Source: Streptomyces coeruleorubidus (GTDB lineage: Bacteria > Actinomycetota > Actinomycetes > Streptomycetales > Streptomycetaceae). From it: a stretch of DNA of 64,000 nt. Under the pieces are notes generated by a model. It was not told the DNA's origin. It saw only the letters and a program-made list of their open reading frames with translations, and did not search any database. Below, piece by piece: positions 10,672-21,317 of this stretch (positions are counted from its first letter, which is position 1; each line of letters starts with the position of its first letter). The stretch lies in the NCBI RefSeq assembly GCF_008705135.1, contig NZ_CP023694.1, positions 3,286,001-3,350,000 on the forward strand, read 5' to 3'. The position numbers and the translations under genes were made by a program.

Positions 10672-12192
10672 TCAGCCCCTCCCCAGGAGCAGTCGGGCCT
10701 CGCCGACGGTGATGACGGAACCGGTGACGAGCACACCGCCGCCCGCGAACTCGCCCTCCTCCTCGGCCAGCGTGATCGCGGCCTCCAGCGCGTCGGGCAG
10801 CCGCGGCTCGACCTGCACGCGCTCCTCGCCGAACACCTCGACGGCGATACCGGCCAGCTCGTCGGCGTCCATCGCGCGGTGGCTGGAGTTCTGCGTGACC
10901 ACGATCTCGGCGAACACCGGCTCGAAGGCCTCCAGCAGCCCCCGCACGTTCTTGTCGCCGCTCGCGCCGACGACACCGATGAGCCGGCTGAACTGGAAGG
11001 CCTCACCGATGGCCTCGGCCGCCGCCCGGGCGCCCGCCGGGTTGTGGGCGGCGTCGAGCACGACGGTCGGGGAACGCCGCACGACCTCCAGCCGCCCCGG
11101 CGAGGCGACCGCCGCGAACGCCTTGCGGACCATGTCCAGGTCGAGCTGCTCGGCCCGCTGCGCGCCGACGCCGAAGAACGCCTCGACGGCGGCGAGCGCG
11201 ACGGCCGCGTTGTGCGCCTGGTGCGCGCCGTGCAGCGGCAGGTAGAGCTCCGGGTACTCGCCGCCGAGCCCGCGCAGCGTCACGAGCTGCCCGCCGACGG
11301 CCACCTGCCGCTCGACGACACCGAACTCCAGGCCCTCCCGGGCCACGGTCGCGTCCACCTCGACGGCCTTCTTCAGCAGCACCTGCGCCGCGTCGACCGG
11401 CTGCTGCGCCAGGATGACGGTCGCACCCTGCTTGACGATGCCGGCCTTCTCCGAGGCGATCTCCGCGTGCGTGGTGCCGAGCCGGTCGGTGTGGTCGAGG
11501 TCTATGGGCGTGACGACGGCGACGTCACCGTCGATCACGTTCGTGGCGTCCCAGGAGCCGCCCATGCCGACCTCGACGACGGCGACGTCGGCGGGCGCGT
11601 CGGCGAACGCCGCGTACGCCATGCCGGTGAGCACCTCGAAGAAGGACAGCCGGTACTCCTGCTGCCCGTCGATCATCTCGATGTACGGCTTGATGTCCTG
11701 GTACGTCTCGATGAACCGCTCGGGCGAGATGGGGGCGCCGTCCAGGCTGATGCGCTCGGTGATCGACTGCACGTGCGGTGAGGTGTAGCGGCCGGTCCGC
11801 AGCTCGAAGGCGCCGAGCAGGGCCTCGATCATGCGGGCCGTGGAGGTCTTGCCGTTCGTCCCCGTGATGTGGATCGACGGGTACGACCGCTGCGGCTCTC
11901 CCAGCACGTCCATCAGCGCGGCGATACGGCTGACGGACGGCTCCAGCTTGGTCTCGCCCCAGCGTGTGGCCAGCTCCGCCTCGACCTCGCGCAGGGCCTT
12001 GTCGACCTCGGGGTCGGCGGGCCGGGTCGGGATGTCGGCGTCGGGCGGGCCGCCCTGGGTGCGCAGGGTTCGGCTGCCGGCTTCGATGACGGCGAGATCG
12101 GGGTCGCGGGTGGTCTCCTCCGCGATGATCTCGTCGAAGGTGTCGAGGGGGTCGGGCTGGTCGTCGTCGTGGTCTGGAGGGAGCTCGCTCAC
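10672..12192 (-). CDS. folC: Folylpolyglutamate synthase / dihydrofolate synthase
   Basis: The 506-residue Mur-ligase-family enzyme adds glutamate to dihydropteroate or folates using ATP. It has an acidic N-terminal extension of about 85 residues, rich in Asp and Pro, before the catalytic domain. The ATP-binding P-loop reads HITGTNGKTSTARMIEAL near residue 110. Other ligase motifs include VVEVGMGGSWDATN and the HNPAGARA block (VVLDAAHNPAGARA) in the C-terminal domain. It lies between valS and the DUF4233 gene on the minus strand. Confidence 0.95.
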   Translation of the reverse strand: MSELPPDHDDDQPDPLDTFDEIIAEETTRDPDLAVIEAGSRTLRTQGGPPDADIPTRPADPEVDKALREVEAELATRWGETKLEPSVSRIAALMDVLGEPQRSYPSIHITGTNGKTSTARMIEALLGAFELRTGRYTSPHVQSITERISLDGAPISPERFIETYQDIKPYIEMIDGQQEYRLSFFEVLTGMAYAAFADAPADVAVVEVGMGGSWDATNVIDGDVAVVTPIDLDHTDRLGTTHAEIASEKAGIVKQGATVILAQQPVDAAQVLLKKAVEVDATVAREGLEFGVVERQVAVGGQLVTLRGLGGEYPELYLPLHGAHQAHNAAVALAAVEAFFGVGAQRAEQLDLDMVRKAFAAVASPGRLEVVRRSPTVVLDAAHNPAGARAAAEAIGEAFQFSRLIGVVGASGDKNVRGLLEAFEPVFAEIVVTQNSSHRAMDADELAGIAVEVFGEERVQVEPRLPDALEAAITLAEEEGEFAGGGVLVTGSVITVGEARLLLGRG

Positions 12193-12265
12193 GGGGCCAG
12201 TCTACGGAGCGGGGGTGACATTGCTCGGGGGTGGTTTGCGTCGGGGTGTTCGCCCGGGTCGAACG

Positions 12266-12305
12266 CGTGGAGGCCCCGGCGCTGACCAGCACCGGGACCT
12301 CCACG
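12266..12305 (-). terminator. Terminator of valS
   Basis: A 19-position stem (12266-12284 with 12287-12305) lies 14 bp past the valS stop. It has two C-A mismatches when read on the plus strand, but these become G-U wobble pairs in the minus-strand transcript, so the structure fits valS transcription specifically. Confidence 0.75.
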
Positions 12306-12318
12306 ACCGTACGAACCC

Positions 12319-14943
<2,625 letters not shown>

Positions 14944-15081
14944 GGGGGTCAGTTTAGAGGTGTCACTGCCCCGTCCCGAAACGCGTTTGCTTCGTAACGG
15001 TCGGGGCCCCGATGCCATGGACACGGCGGGTCTGCGCCAGGATGTCTCGAACACATAGGCATCTGGAGGGGAACCCAGAAC

Positions 15082-16044
15082 ATGAGCTACAACCAGCCGG
15101 GCCCGTACGGCGGGCAGCCCCAGCAGCCCGGACCGTACGGGCAGCCGGGTCCCTACGGCCAGCCGCCGCAGGCCCCCCAGCCTGGCTACGGCTACCCCCA
15201 GCAGACCCCTCCGCCCCAGCCCGGCTACGGCTACCCGCAGCAGCCCCCGCAGGGCGTCCCGCCCCAGCAGCCCGGACCGTACGGCCAGCAGCCCCCGTAC
15301 GGCCAGCAGCCGCAGCCGCCCTACGGCCAGGCCCCGTACGGCGTCCCCCAGCCCCCGGCCCCGGGCGGCGGCAAGAAGAAGACGGGCCTCATCATCGGCG
15401 CGGTCGCGGTGGTGGCCGCGATCGGTGTGGGCGCGTACTTCGTGATCGGCGGGGGTGGTGGCGGCCTGGAGGACGACGGGCCGCACAAGCTCACGACGCC
15501 GGCGACCGTGCTCAGCGACTACAAGCGCACCACGAAGGACGGGCAGACCGCCGGCGACGACTTGACGGCGGAGCTGGAGAAAAGCGGCGTCAAGAACGCC
15601 GAGTCCACGGCGGGCCTCTACAACACGGTGGACCTGAGCGACTACGACCCCGACGATCCCTCGTCCGCGGCGAAGATGGCGACGGCCAAGACCCTTTCGG
15701 TGGCCGGTGCATACGGTGAGATCTCCGACCCGGAGGCGACTCTGGACCTGTTCTTCGCCAACTTCAAGAAGTCGGCCGAGAAGGAGTCCGCCACCGGGTC
15801 CGGCAAGCCCGAACTGATCGGCGAGCCCGAGGCGGCCGACCTCGACGGCGCCGTCATGAAGTGCCAGTCGGTCAAGGGGCAGGACCGCGCGACCAAGCAG
15901 GAGAAGACCAACTGGTTCTGCGCGTGGGCCGACTACAGCACCATCGCCATCGTGTCGCCGGGCGACGCGGCGCAGGGCGTCACCAAGGACGTGGCGATCG
16001 ACCTCACCACCAAGGTCCGCGGGGAAGTTCGCGTCAAGGCCTGA
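15082..16044 (+). CDS. Pro/Gln/Gly-rich single-pass membrane protein
   Basis: The 320-residue protein starts at ATG 15082. Residues 1-95 are low complexity, built from repeated [13 protein letters not shown] and PPQ units. A Lys-rich stop-transfer (GGGKKK) then leads into one membrane helix (about 99-118, [20 protein letters not shown]), a Gly run and a C-terminal extracellular domain of about 190 residues with two Cys (KCQSV, WFCAWAD). This layout is common among Streptomyces proteins of unknown function. It is divergent from valS and convergent with clpX, with which it shares a terminator. Confidence 0.85.
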   Translation: MSYNQPGPYGGQPQQPGPYGQPGPYGQPPQAPQPGYGYPQQTPPPQPGYGYPQQPPQGVPPQQPGPYGQQPPYGQQPQPPYGQAPYGVPQPPAPGGGKKKTGLIIGAVAVVAAIGVGAYFVIGGGGGGLEDDGPHKLTTPATVLSDYKRTTKDGQTAGDDLTAELEKSGVKNAESTAGLYNTVDLSDYDPDDPSSAAKMATAKTLSVAGAYGEISDPEATLDLFFANFKKSAEKESATGSGKPELIGEPEAADLDGAVMKCQSVKGQDRATKQEKTNWFCAWADYSTIAIVSPGDAAQGVTKDVAIDLTTKVRGEVRVKA

Positions 16045-16056
16045 CGCCGGAAACGA

Positions 16057-16090
16057 CGAAGGCGCCCAGCAACTGTGCTGGGCGCCTTCG
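16057..16090. terminator. Bidirectional terminator between the Pro-rich membrane gene and clpX
   Basis: Perfect 15-bp stem CGAAGGCGCCCAGCA (16057-16071) with its complement at 16076-16090 and a 4-nt loop (ACTG), between two convergent stops at 16044 and 16105. Confidence 0.9.
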
Positions 16091-16104
16091 CGTGCAGTGT
16101 GTGA

Positions 16105-17391
16105 CTAGGCCGTCTTCTGCTCCCCCGGCCCCCGCCCCCGCGCATCCCGCGGAATCAGCGTCGGGTTCACGTTCGACTGGACGACGTCCGCCGTGATGAC
16201 GACCCGGGCCACGTCCTTGCGGGACGGGACCTCGTACATCACGCCCTGGAGGACTTCCTCCATGATGGCGCGCAGGCCTCGCGCGCCGGTCTGGCGGAGG
16301 ATGGCCTGGTCGGCGATGGCTTCGAGGGCCTCGCGCTCGAAGTCCAGCTCCACGCCGTCGAGTTCGAAGAGCCGCTGGTACTGCTTGACCAGCGCGTTGC
16401 GCGGCTCGACGAGGATCTGGAGCAGGGCCTCGCGGTCGAGGTTGTGGACCGAGGTGATGACCGGGAGGCGGCCGATGAACTCGGGGATCATGCCGAACTT
16501 GACCAGGTCCTCCGGCATGACCTCCTGGAACTGGTCCTTGGACTCCATCTCGCGCTTGGAGCGGATCTGCGCGCCGAAGCCGATGCCCTTGGCGCCGGCC
16601 CGGGACTCGATGATCTTCTCCAGGCCCGCGAAGGCACCGCCCACGATGAACAGCACGTTCGTCGTGTCGATCTGGATGAATTCCTGGTGCGGGTGCTTGC
16701 GGCCGCCCTGCGGCGGGACGGAGGCCGTGGTGCCCTCCAGGATCTTCAGCAGGGCCTGCTGTACGCCCTCCCCGCTCACGTCGCGCGTGATCGAGGGGTT
16801 TTCGCTCTTCCTCGCGACCTTGTCGATCTCGTCGATGTAGATGATCCCGGTCTCGGCCTTCTTGACGTCGTAGTCGGCGGCCTGGATCAGCTTGAGCAGG
16901 ATGTTCTCGACGTCCTCGCCGACGTACCCGGCCTCCGTCAGGGCCGTGGCGTCGGCGATCGCGAAGGGGACGTTGAGCATCCGCGCGAGGGTCTGCGCGA
17001 GGAGGGTCTTGCCGGAGCCCGTGGGGCCGAGGAGGAGGATGTTGGACTTCGCCAACTCGATGGCGTCGTCGCGGCCGTTCGCCCCGCCGTTCTCACCGGC
17101 CTGGACCCGCTTGTAGTGGTTGTAGACCGCCACGGAGAGGGCCTTCTTGGCGGCCTCCTGGCCGACCACGTACCCCTCGAGGAACTCGTAGATCTCGCGG
17201 GGCTTCGGGAGCTCCTCCCAGCGGACCTCGCTGGTCTCCGCCAGCTCTTCCTCGATGATCTCGTTGCAGAGGTCGATGCACTCGTCGCAGATGTACACAC
17301 CGGGCCCTGCGATGAGCTTCTTGACCTGCTTCTGGCTCTTGCCGCAGAACGAGCACTTGAGCAGATCGCCGCCGTCACCGATGCGTGCCAC
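16105..17391 (-). CDS. clpX: ATP-dependent Clp protease ATP-binding subunit ClpX
   Basis: The GTG at 17391 is preceded by AAGGGGAAG about 8 bases upstream and gives 428 residues. The N-terminal C4 zinc finger is intact (CSFCGKS ... [10 protein letters not shown]). The AAA+ core has Walker A GPTGSGKT, Walker B IIYIDEID and sensor-2 [12 protein letters not shown]. The IGF loop that docks on ClpP reads KGIGFGAQ. ClpX unfolds tagged substrates and feeds them to the ClpP proteins encoded just upstream. It is separated from clpP2 by 181 bp and probably has its own promoter. Confidence 0.97.
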   Translation of the reverse strand: MARIGDGGDLLKCSFCGKSQKQVKKLIAGPGVYICDECIDLCNEIIEEELAETSEVRWEELPKPREIYEFLEGYVVGQEAAKKALSVAVYNHYKRVQAGENGGANGRDDAIELAKSNILLLGPTGSGKTLLAQTLARMLNVPFAIADATALTEAGYVGEDVENILLKLIQAADYDVKKAETGIIYIDEIDKVARKSENPSITRDVSGEGVQQALLKILEGTTASVPPQGGRKHPHQEFIQIDTTNVLFIVGGAFAGLEKIIESRAGAKGIGFGAQIRSKREMESKDQFQEVMPEDLVKFGMIPEFIGRLPVITSVHNLDREALLQILVEPRNALVKQYQRLFELDGVELDFEREALEAIADQAILRQTGARGLRAIMEEVLQGVMYEVPSRKDVARVVITADVVQSNVNPTLIPRDARGRGPGEQKTA

Positions 17392-17572
17392 GGTGTGCTT
17401 CCCCTTCGCCTGGGAGACTCCTGGACGCCGACGTCCAGCGGACTCCTGGTGCTGCCTTATGTCCGACGGTACCTTGCCGGGCCCCTCGTTCGGGCCCCCC
17501 TTGGCGCGGTTCGCTTTGACGTGGACCGTCCCAAACCGTGCCAAGGGGCGGCAGACGATACAGCCTCTCGCC

Positions 17573-18280
17573 TCAGCGCAGGCTCGAGTTGTCCATCTTC
17601 CGGGTGGAGATGACCTGATCGATCAGACCGTAGCTCAGCGCGTCCTCGGCCGTGAGGATCTTGTCGCGCTCGATGTCCTCGCGGATCTTGTCGATCGTCT
17701 GGGTCGAGTGCTTGGCCAGCATCTCCTCCAGCTGCGTACGCATCCGGAGGATCTCGTTGGCGGCGATCTCCAGGTCGGACACCTGGCCGCGGCCGGTCTC
17801 GCTGTACGGCTGGTGGATCAGCACGCGCGCGTTCGGCAGGGCCATGCGCTTGCCCGGGGTGCCGGCGGCCAGCAGGACGGCGGCGGCGGAGGCCGCCTGG
17901 CCCATGCAGACCGTCTGGATGTCCGGCTTCACGTACTGCATCGTGTCGTAGATCGCGGTGAGCGCCGTGAAGGAACCGCCGGGGCTGTTGATGTAGACCG
18001 AGATGTCACGGTCGGGGTCCATCGACTCCAGGCACAGCAACTGCGCCATGACGTCGTTGGCGGAGGCGTCGTCGATCTGGACGCCGAGGAAGATCACGCG
18101 CTCCTCGAAGAGCTTCGCGTACGGGTCGTACTCGCGGATGCCCTGGGAGGTGCGCTCGACGAAGCGCGGGATGATGTAGCGGGACTCGGCCTGCGGGCCG
18201 GTGTACTCGCCCTGGGCGGCGCGCATGTCCTGCACGGCGTGCATACGGTCGTAGATCCCGCTGCCGGGGAACTGGTTCAC
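17573..18280 (-). CDS. clpP2: ATP-dependent Clp protease proteolytic subunit ClpP2
   Basis: The 235-residue serine peptidase has its nucleophile at Ser131 ([12 protein letters not shown]) and catalytic His156 (RVLIHQPY), with the Asp in a C-terminal block. An N-terminal extension of about 45 residues relative to ClpP1 is typical of the second ClpP of Streptomyces. It follows clpP1 by 110 bp on the same strand, matching the clpP1-clpP2 operon known in Streptomyces, where the two subunits form a mixed complex. Confidence 0.96.
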   Translation of the reverse strand: MNQFPGSGIYDRMHAVQDMRAAQGEYTGPQAESRYIIPRFVERTSQGIREYDPYAKLFEERVIFLGVQIDDASANDVMAQLLCLESMDPDRDISVYINSPGGSFTALTAIYDTMQYVKPDIQTVCMGQAASAAAVLLAAGTPGKRMALPNARVLIHQPYSETGRGQVSDLEIAANEILRMRTQLEEMLAKHSTQTIDKIREDIERDKILTAEDALSYGLIDQVISTRKMDNSSLR

Positions 18281-18359
18281 GGTGTCTCCTGAAAAAGGCT
18301 GAGGCGGTCGGCTGGGGCTGTCTGGGGTCGCGGGGGCCCGGGGAGGGCTCCGTGGGCCT

Positions 18360-18382
18360 CACGGGGCTCCACAGGCCCCGTG
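18360..18382 (-). other. Stem-loop between clpP1 and clpP2
   Basis: CACGGGGC at 18360-18367 pairs with GCCCCGTG at 18375-18382 across a 7-nt loop, in a G-rich stretch between clpP1 and clpP2. It could be a processing site or weak attenuator; it is too short to assert more. Confidence 0.3.
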
Positions 18383-18390
18383 GGGACCTC

Positions 18391-19008
18391 TCAGGCCCCG
18401 GTGCCGCCGCCGCCCGGCATACCGGCGGCCGTGGGGATCACGTCGTCGATGAGGCCGTACTCCTTGGCCTCGAAGGCGTCGAACCAGCGGTCGCGGTCCG
18501 AGTCGCGGGTGATCTGCTCGACCGACTGCCCCGTGTGCTGGGACGTGAGCTCGGCCATGCGCTTCTTGGTGTGCAGCAGCCGCTCGGCGTGGATCTTGAT
18601 GTCGGAGGCCGAGCCCGCCAGGCCGGCGGAGGGCTGGTGGATGAGGATCTCGGCGTTCGGCAGCGCGAAGCGCTTGCCGGGGGTGCCCGCGCTGAGCAGG
18701 AACTGTCCCATCGAGGCCGCGAGGCCCATGGCGATCGTCACCACGTCGTTCTTGATGAACTGCATGGTGTCGTAGATCGCCATGCCGGCCGTGATCGAAC
18801 CGCCGGGGCTGTTGATGTACAGGTAGATGTCCTTGTCCGGATCGGCGGCAAGGAGCAGCAGCTGTGCGGTGATCTTGTTCGCGATGTCGTCGTCGACCGG
18901 CTGGCCGAGGAAGATGATCCGCTCGTTGAGCAGCCGGTTGTAGACCTGGTCGCCGAGGCCACCACCGATGGAAGGCTCGCCGGCGGCTGAAGGCATCAGA
19001 TTCGTCAC
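18391..19008 (-). CDS. clpP1: ATP-dependent Clp protease proteolytic subunit ClpP1
   Basis: The GTG at 19008 is preceded by AGGTGG 4 bases upstream; an in-frame ATG at 18996 is the alternative. The 205-residue protein has nucleophile Ser99 ([12 protein letters not shown]), His124 ([10 protein letters not shown]) and the [10 protein letters not shown] oxyanion strand. ClpP1 is the major housekeeping ClpP in Streptomyces and is needed for normal aerial mycelium (family knowledge). The 280-bp upstream region carries a candidate ClgR operator. Confidence 0.96.
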   Translation of the reverse strand: MTNLMPSAAGEPSIGGGLGDQVYNRLLNERIIFLGQPVDDDIANKITAQLLLLAADPDKDIYLYINSPGGSITAGMAIYDTMQFIKNDVVTIAMGLAASMGQFLLSAGTPGKRFALPNAEILIHQPSAGLAGSASDIKIHAERLLHTKKRMAELTSQHTGQSVEQITRDSDRDRWFDAFEAKEYGLIDDVIPTAAGMPGGGGTGA

Positions 19009-19151
19009 GTATCCACCTGCTCGTCTTACGACGGCGCCGGGCCGTCTTCACGTGTTCCCTGCGGGGCGGGAGCCGTATCGGAGACTCCACTGCCCTGGTA
19101 CTCATGGACCCTAACGCGCGGGTCCCTTCGGGGAATCCCGGAGATGGGAGT

Positions 19152-19165
19152 GTTCGCCGGGGGCG
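19152..19165. promoter_or_regulatory. Candidate ClgR operator upstream of clpP1
   Basis: GTTCGC at 19152-19157, then five bases, then GCG at 19163-19165, matching the CGC-N5-GCG core bound by ClgR regulators of clp genes in actinobacteria. It lies about 145 bp upstream of the clpP1 start in the promoter region. A single short motif in high-GC DNA can occur by chance. Confidence 0.4.
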
Positions 19166-19293
19166 TAGCGCTGCGCGGGCTCGCCGGGGGTGGTTCGTCC
19201 CGTGGGCGGCTGCGGGCTCGTCGTGGTCGAACGCGCCCACGCGGCGGAGCCGCACATCGATACAGCCCCGCGCCCCTGAGGGCATGTAGCGCA

Positions 19294-19332
19294 ACGGGCC
19301 CCGAGAGGCACTGTGTGTCTCTCGGGGCCCGT
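19294..19332 (-). terminator. Terminator of tig
   Basis: Perfect 14-bp stem (ACGGGCCCCGAGAG, 19294-19307, with 19319-19332), extendable to 17 pairs with one G-U. It lies 30 bp past the trigger-factor stop. Confidence 0.85.
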
Positions 19333-19361
19333 CCTTACGGCATCACGAAGTGCCCGGGGGC

Positions 19362-20756
19362 TCAGCCCTCGGTCTTCTCCTCGGCGGTCTCGGCCGGGGT
19401 CTCCTCGGCGGAGGCCTCCGTGGCCTGAGCCTCGGACTCCTCCTCCTCGTCGTCGAGGTCGATGATCTCGCCGTTGGTGTCCTTGACCGTGGCCTTCTCG
19501 ACCACGACGGCCAGGGCCTTGCCGCGGGCGACCTCGCCGACCAGGAGCGGAACCTGGCCGCCCTCGACGACCGCCTGGGCGAACTGGTCGGGGGACATGC
19601 CGGAGGAGGCGGCACGCCGCATGAGGTGCTCGGTGAGCTCCTCCTGGTTGACGTTGAGCTTCTCCTGCTTGACGAGCTCGTCGAGGACGAACTGGGTCTT
19701 GATGCCCTTGACCGCGGCCTCGCGGGTCTCGGTCTCGAACTCCTCCTCGCTCTTGCCCTGGATCTCCAGGTACTTCGCGAGGTCCAGACCCATCTGGCCG
19801 AGCTGGTGGTGCTCGAGGTTGTGCTTGCGCGTGTTGACCTCGTCCTCGAGCAGCTTCTCGGGGACCGGGACCTCGACCAGCTCGAGCAGCTTCTCCAGGA
19901 CGCGCTCCTGGGCCTGCGTGGCCTGGTCGTACTGCTTCATGTTCTCCAGGCGCTTGCGGCTGTCGGCGCGCAGCTCCTCGATGGTGTCGAACTCGGAGGC
20001 GAGCTGCGCGAACTCGTCGTCCAGCTCGGGCAGTTCACGCTTGGCGACCTGGGTGACCTTGACGGTGACCTCGGCCTCCTTGCCGGCCGCCGAGCCGCCC
20101 TTGAGCTCGGAGGTGAAGGTGGCCTCGCCACCGGCCTCCAGGCCCTTCACGGCGTCGTCGATGCCGTCCAGCAGCTCGCCGGAGCCGATGGTGTAGGAGA
20201 CGCCGCTCGCGACGCCGTCCTCGAGGACCTCGCCCTCGACCTTGGCCTCCAGGTCGATCGTCACGACGTCGCCGTCCTCGGCGGCACGCTCGACCGGCGC
20301 GGTGGAGGCGAAGCGCTCACGGAGCTCCTCGACCGCCTTGTCGACGTCCTCTTCGGTGACCTCGACGGCGTCGACCTCGACCTCGATGCCGGAGTAGTCC
20401 GGGATCTCGATCGCGGGGCGGATGTCGACCTCGGCGGTGAAGTTCAGCGTCTCGCCGTCCTTCAGCTCCGTGATGTCGACCTCCGGCTGGCCCAGGGGGC
20501 TCAGCTCGGCCTCGTTGACCGCGTCGGTGTAGAACTTCGGCAGCGCGTCGTTGACGGCCTCCTCCAGCACCGCACCGCGGCCGAACCGCTGGTCGATGAC
20601 CCGGGCCGGGACCTTGCCCTTGCGGAAGCCCTTCACCGTGACCTGCTGGTTGATCTTCTTGTACGCCGCGTCGAGGCTGTCCTTGAGCTCCTCGAAGGGC
20701 ACCTCGACAGTGAGCCGAACCCGAGTCGGGTTCAGGGTCTCCACGGCGCTCTTCAC
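19362..20756 (-). CDS. tig: Trigger factor
   Basis: The GTG at 20756 has AAGGAG 8 bases upstream and gives 464 residues, the family's usual size. The ribosome-binding signature is the GFRKGKVPA block in the N-terminal domain, followed by the FKBP-type prolyl isomerase domain (about 160-245) and the helical chaperone arms. The C-terminus is very acidic ([18 protein letters not shown]). It assists folding of nascent chains at the ribosome exit. It is the first gene of the tig - clpP1 - clpP2 - clpX group but is closed off from clpP1 by a strong hairpin. Confidence 0.97.
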   Translation of the reverse strand: MKSAVETLNPTRVRLTVEVPFEELKDSLDAAYKKINQQVTVKGFRKGKVPARVIDQRFGRGAVLEEAVNDALPKFYTDAVNEAELSPLGQPEVDITELKDGETLNFTAEVDIRPAIEIPDYSGIEVEVDAVEVTEEDVDKAVEELRERFASTAPVERAAEDGDVVTIDLEAKVEGEVLEDGVASGVSYTIGSGELLDGIDDAVKGLEAGGEATFTSELKGGSAAGKEAEVTVKVTQVAKRELPELDDEFAQLASEFDTIEELRADSRKRLENMKQYDQATQAQERVLEKLLELVEVPVPEKLLEDEVNTRKHNLEHHQLGQMGLDLAKYLEIQGKSEEEFETETREAAVKGIKTQFVLDELVKQEKLNVNQEELTEHLMRRAASSGMSPDQFAQAVVEGGQVPLLVGEVARGKALAVVVEKATVKDTNGEIIDLDDEEEESEAQATEASAEETPAETAEEKTEG

Positions 20757-20902
20757 GGTTCGGTCTCCTTGTGGCTGACTTCTTGGGTTCTGCCGGTGCC
20801 AGAGCGGCCCGGCGGATTTCGCCGCCCGGAGGACTTCAGACGATGAGACACACGGGCGTGCAGCTTGCATAGTAACGGCAGCGACTACACCGCCCAAAAG
20901 GC

Positions 20903-20942
20903 GATCACGCGAATGATCAGGAGACGATCACGCGAGGTGATC
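20903..20942. promoter_or_regulatory. Two tandem inverted repeats upstream of tig
   Basis: Two related palindromes lie in register: GATCA-N6-TGATC at 20903-20918 and GATCAC-N5-GTGATC at 20926-20942, sharing the 11-mer CGATCACGCGA with a 23-bp offset (about two helical turns). They sit between the end of tRNA-Pro and the trigger-factor start. The arrangement resembles a pair of dimer operators; the protein that would bind is unknown. Confidence 0.4.
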
Positions 20943-20949
20943 GGCCGGC

Positions 20950-21026
20950 TGGTCGGGGTGGCGGGATTTGAACCCACGGCCTTCCGCTCCCAAAGCGGAC
21001 GCGCTACCAAGCTGCGCCACACCCCG
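20950..21026 (-). tRNA. tRNA-Pro (anticodon TGG)
   Basis: The minus strand folds as a 77-nt tRNA: acceptor stem CGGGGTG/CACCCCG, anticodon stem TCCGC/GCGGA with loop TTTGGGA giving anticodon TGG, and T-arm GTGGGTTCAAATCCCGC. Discriminator A (20953) and an encoded CCA (20952-20950) follow. Confidence 0.95.
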
Positions 21027-21190
21027 TCTGGTGCGACACGTAGGGTACATGCCGCCAGGCGCTGCGGCCGACGCATTTCCACAGGGCCCGTGCCGCGTCG
21101 GCCACGGCGGGAATGCGGTGTGCGACGGACGGGCCCGACCCGCTACGATGCCTTCAGTGCCGCGGTCACCCGACCTGCGGCGCGCGCTGT

Positions 21191-21261
21191 GCGGGCGTAG
21201 CTCAATGGTAGAGCCCTAGTCTTCCAAACTAGCTACGCGGGTTCGATTCCCGTCGCCCGCT
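21191..21261 (+). tRNA. tRNA-Gly (anticodon TCC)
   Basis: A 71-nt tRNA with acceptor stem GCGGGCG/CGCCCGC, anticodon stem CTAGT/ACTAG and loop CTTCCAA, so the anticodon is TCC. The T-arm contains GGGTTCGATTCCC. No CCA is encoded (the sequence continues TCTGTGG). Confidence 0.95.
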
Positions 21262-21267
21262 CTGTGG

Positions 21268-21303
21268 ACCTCGGGCCCGGTTCTTCGGAACCGGGCCCGA
21301 GGT
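21268..21303. terminator. Bidirectional terminator after tRNA-Gly and the receptor kinase
   Basis: Perfect 16-bp stem (ACCTCGGGCCCGGTTC, 21268-21283, with 21288-21303) closed by a TTCG tetraloop, between convergent tRNA-Gly and the kinase stop at 21318. Confidence 0.93.
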
Positions 21304-21317
21304 GTTTCCGCAGCGGG

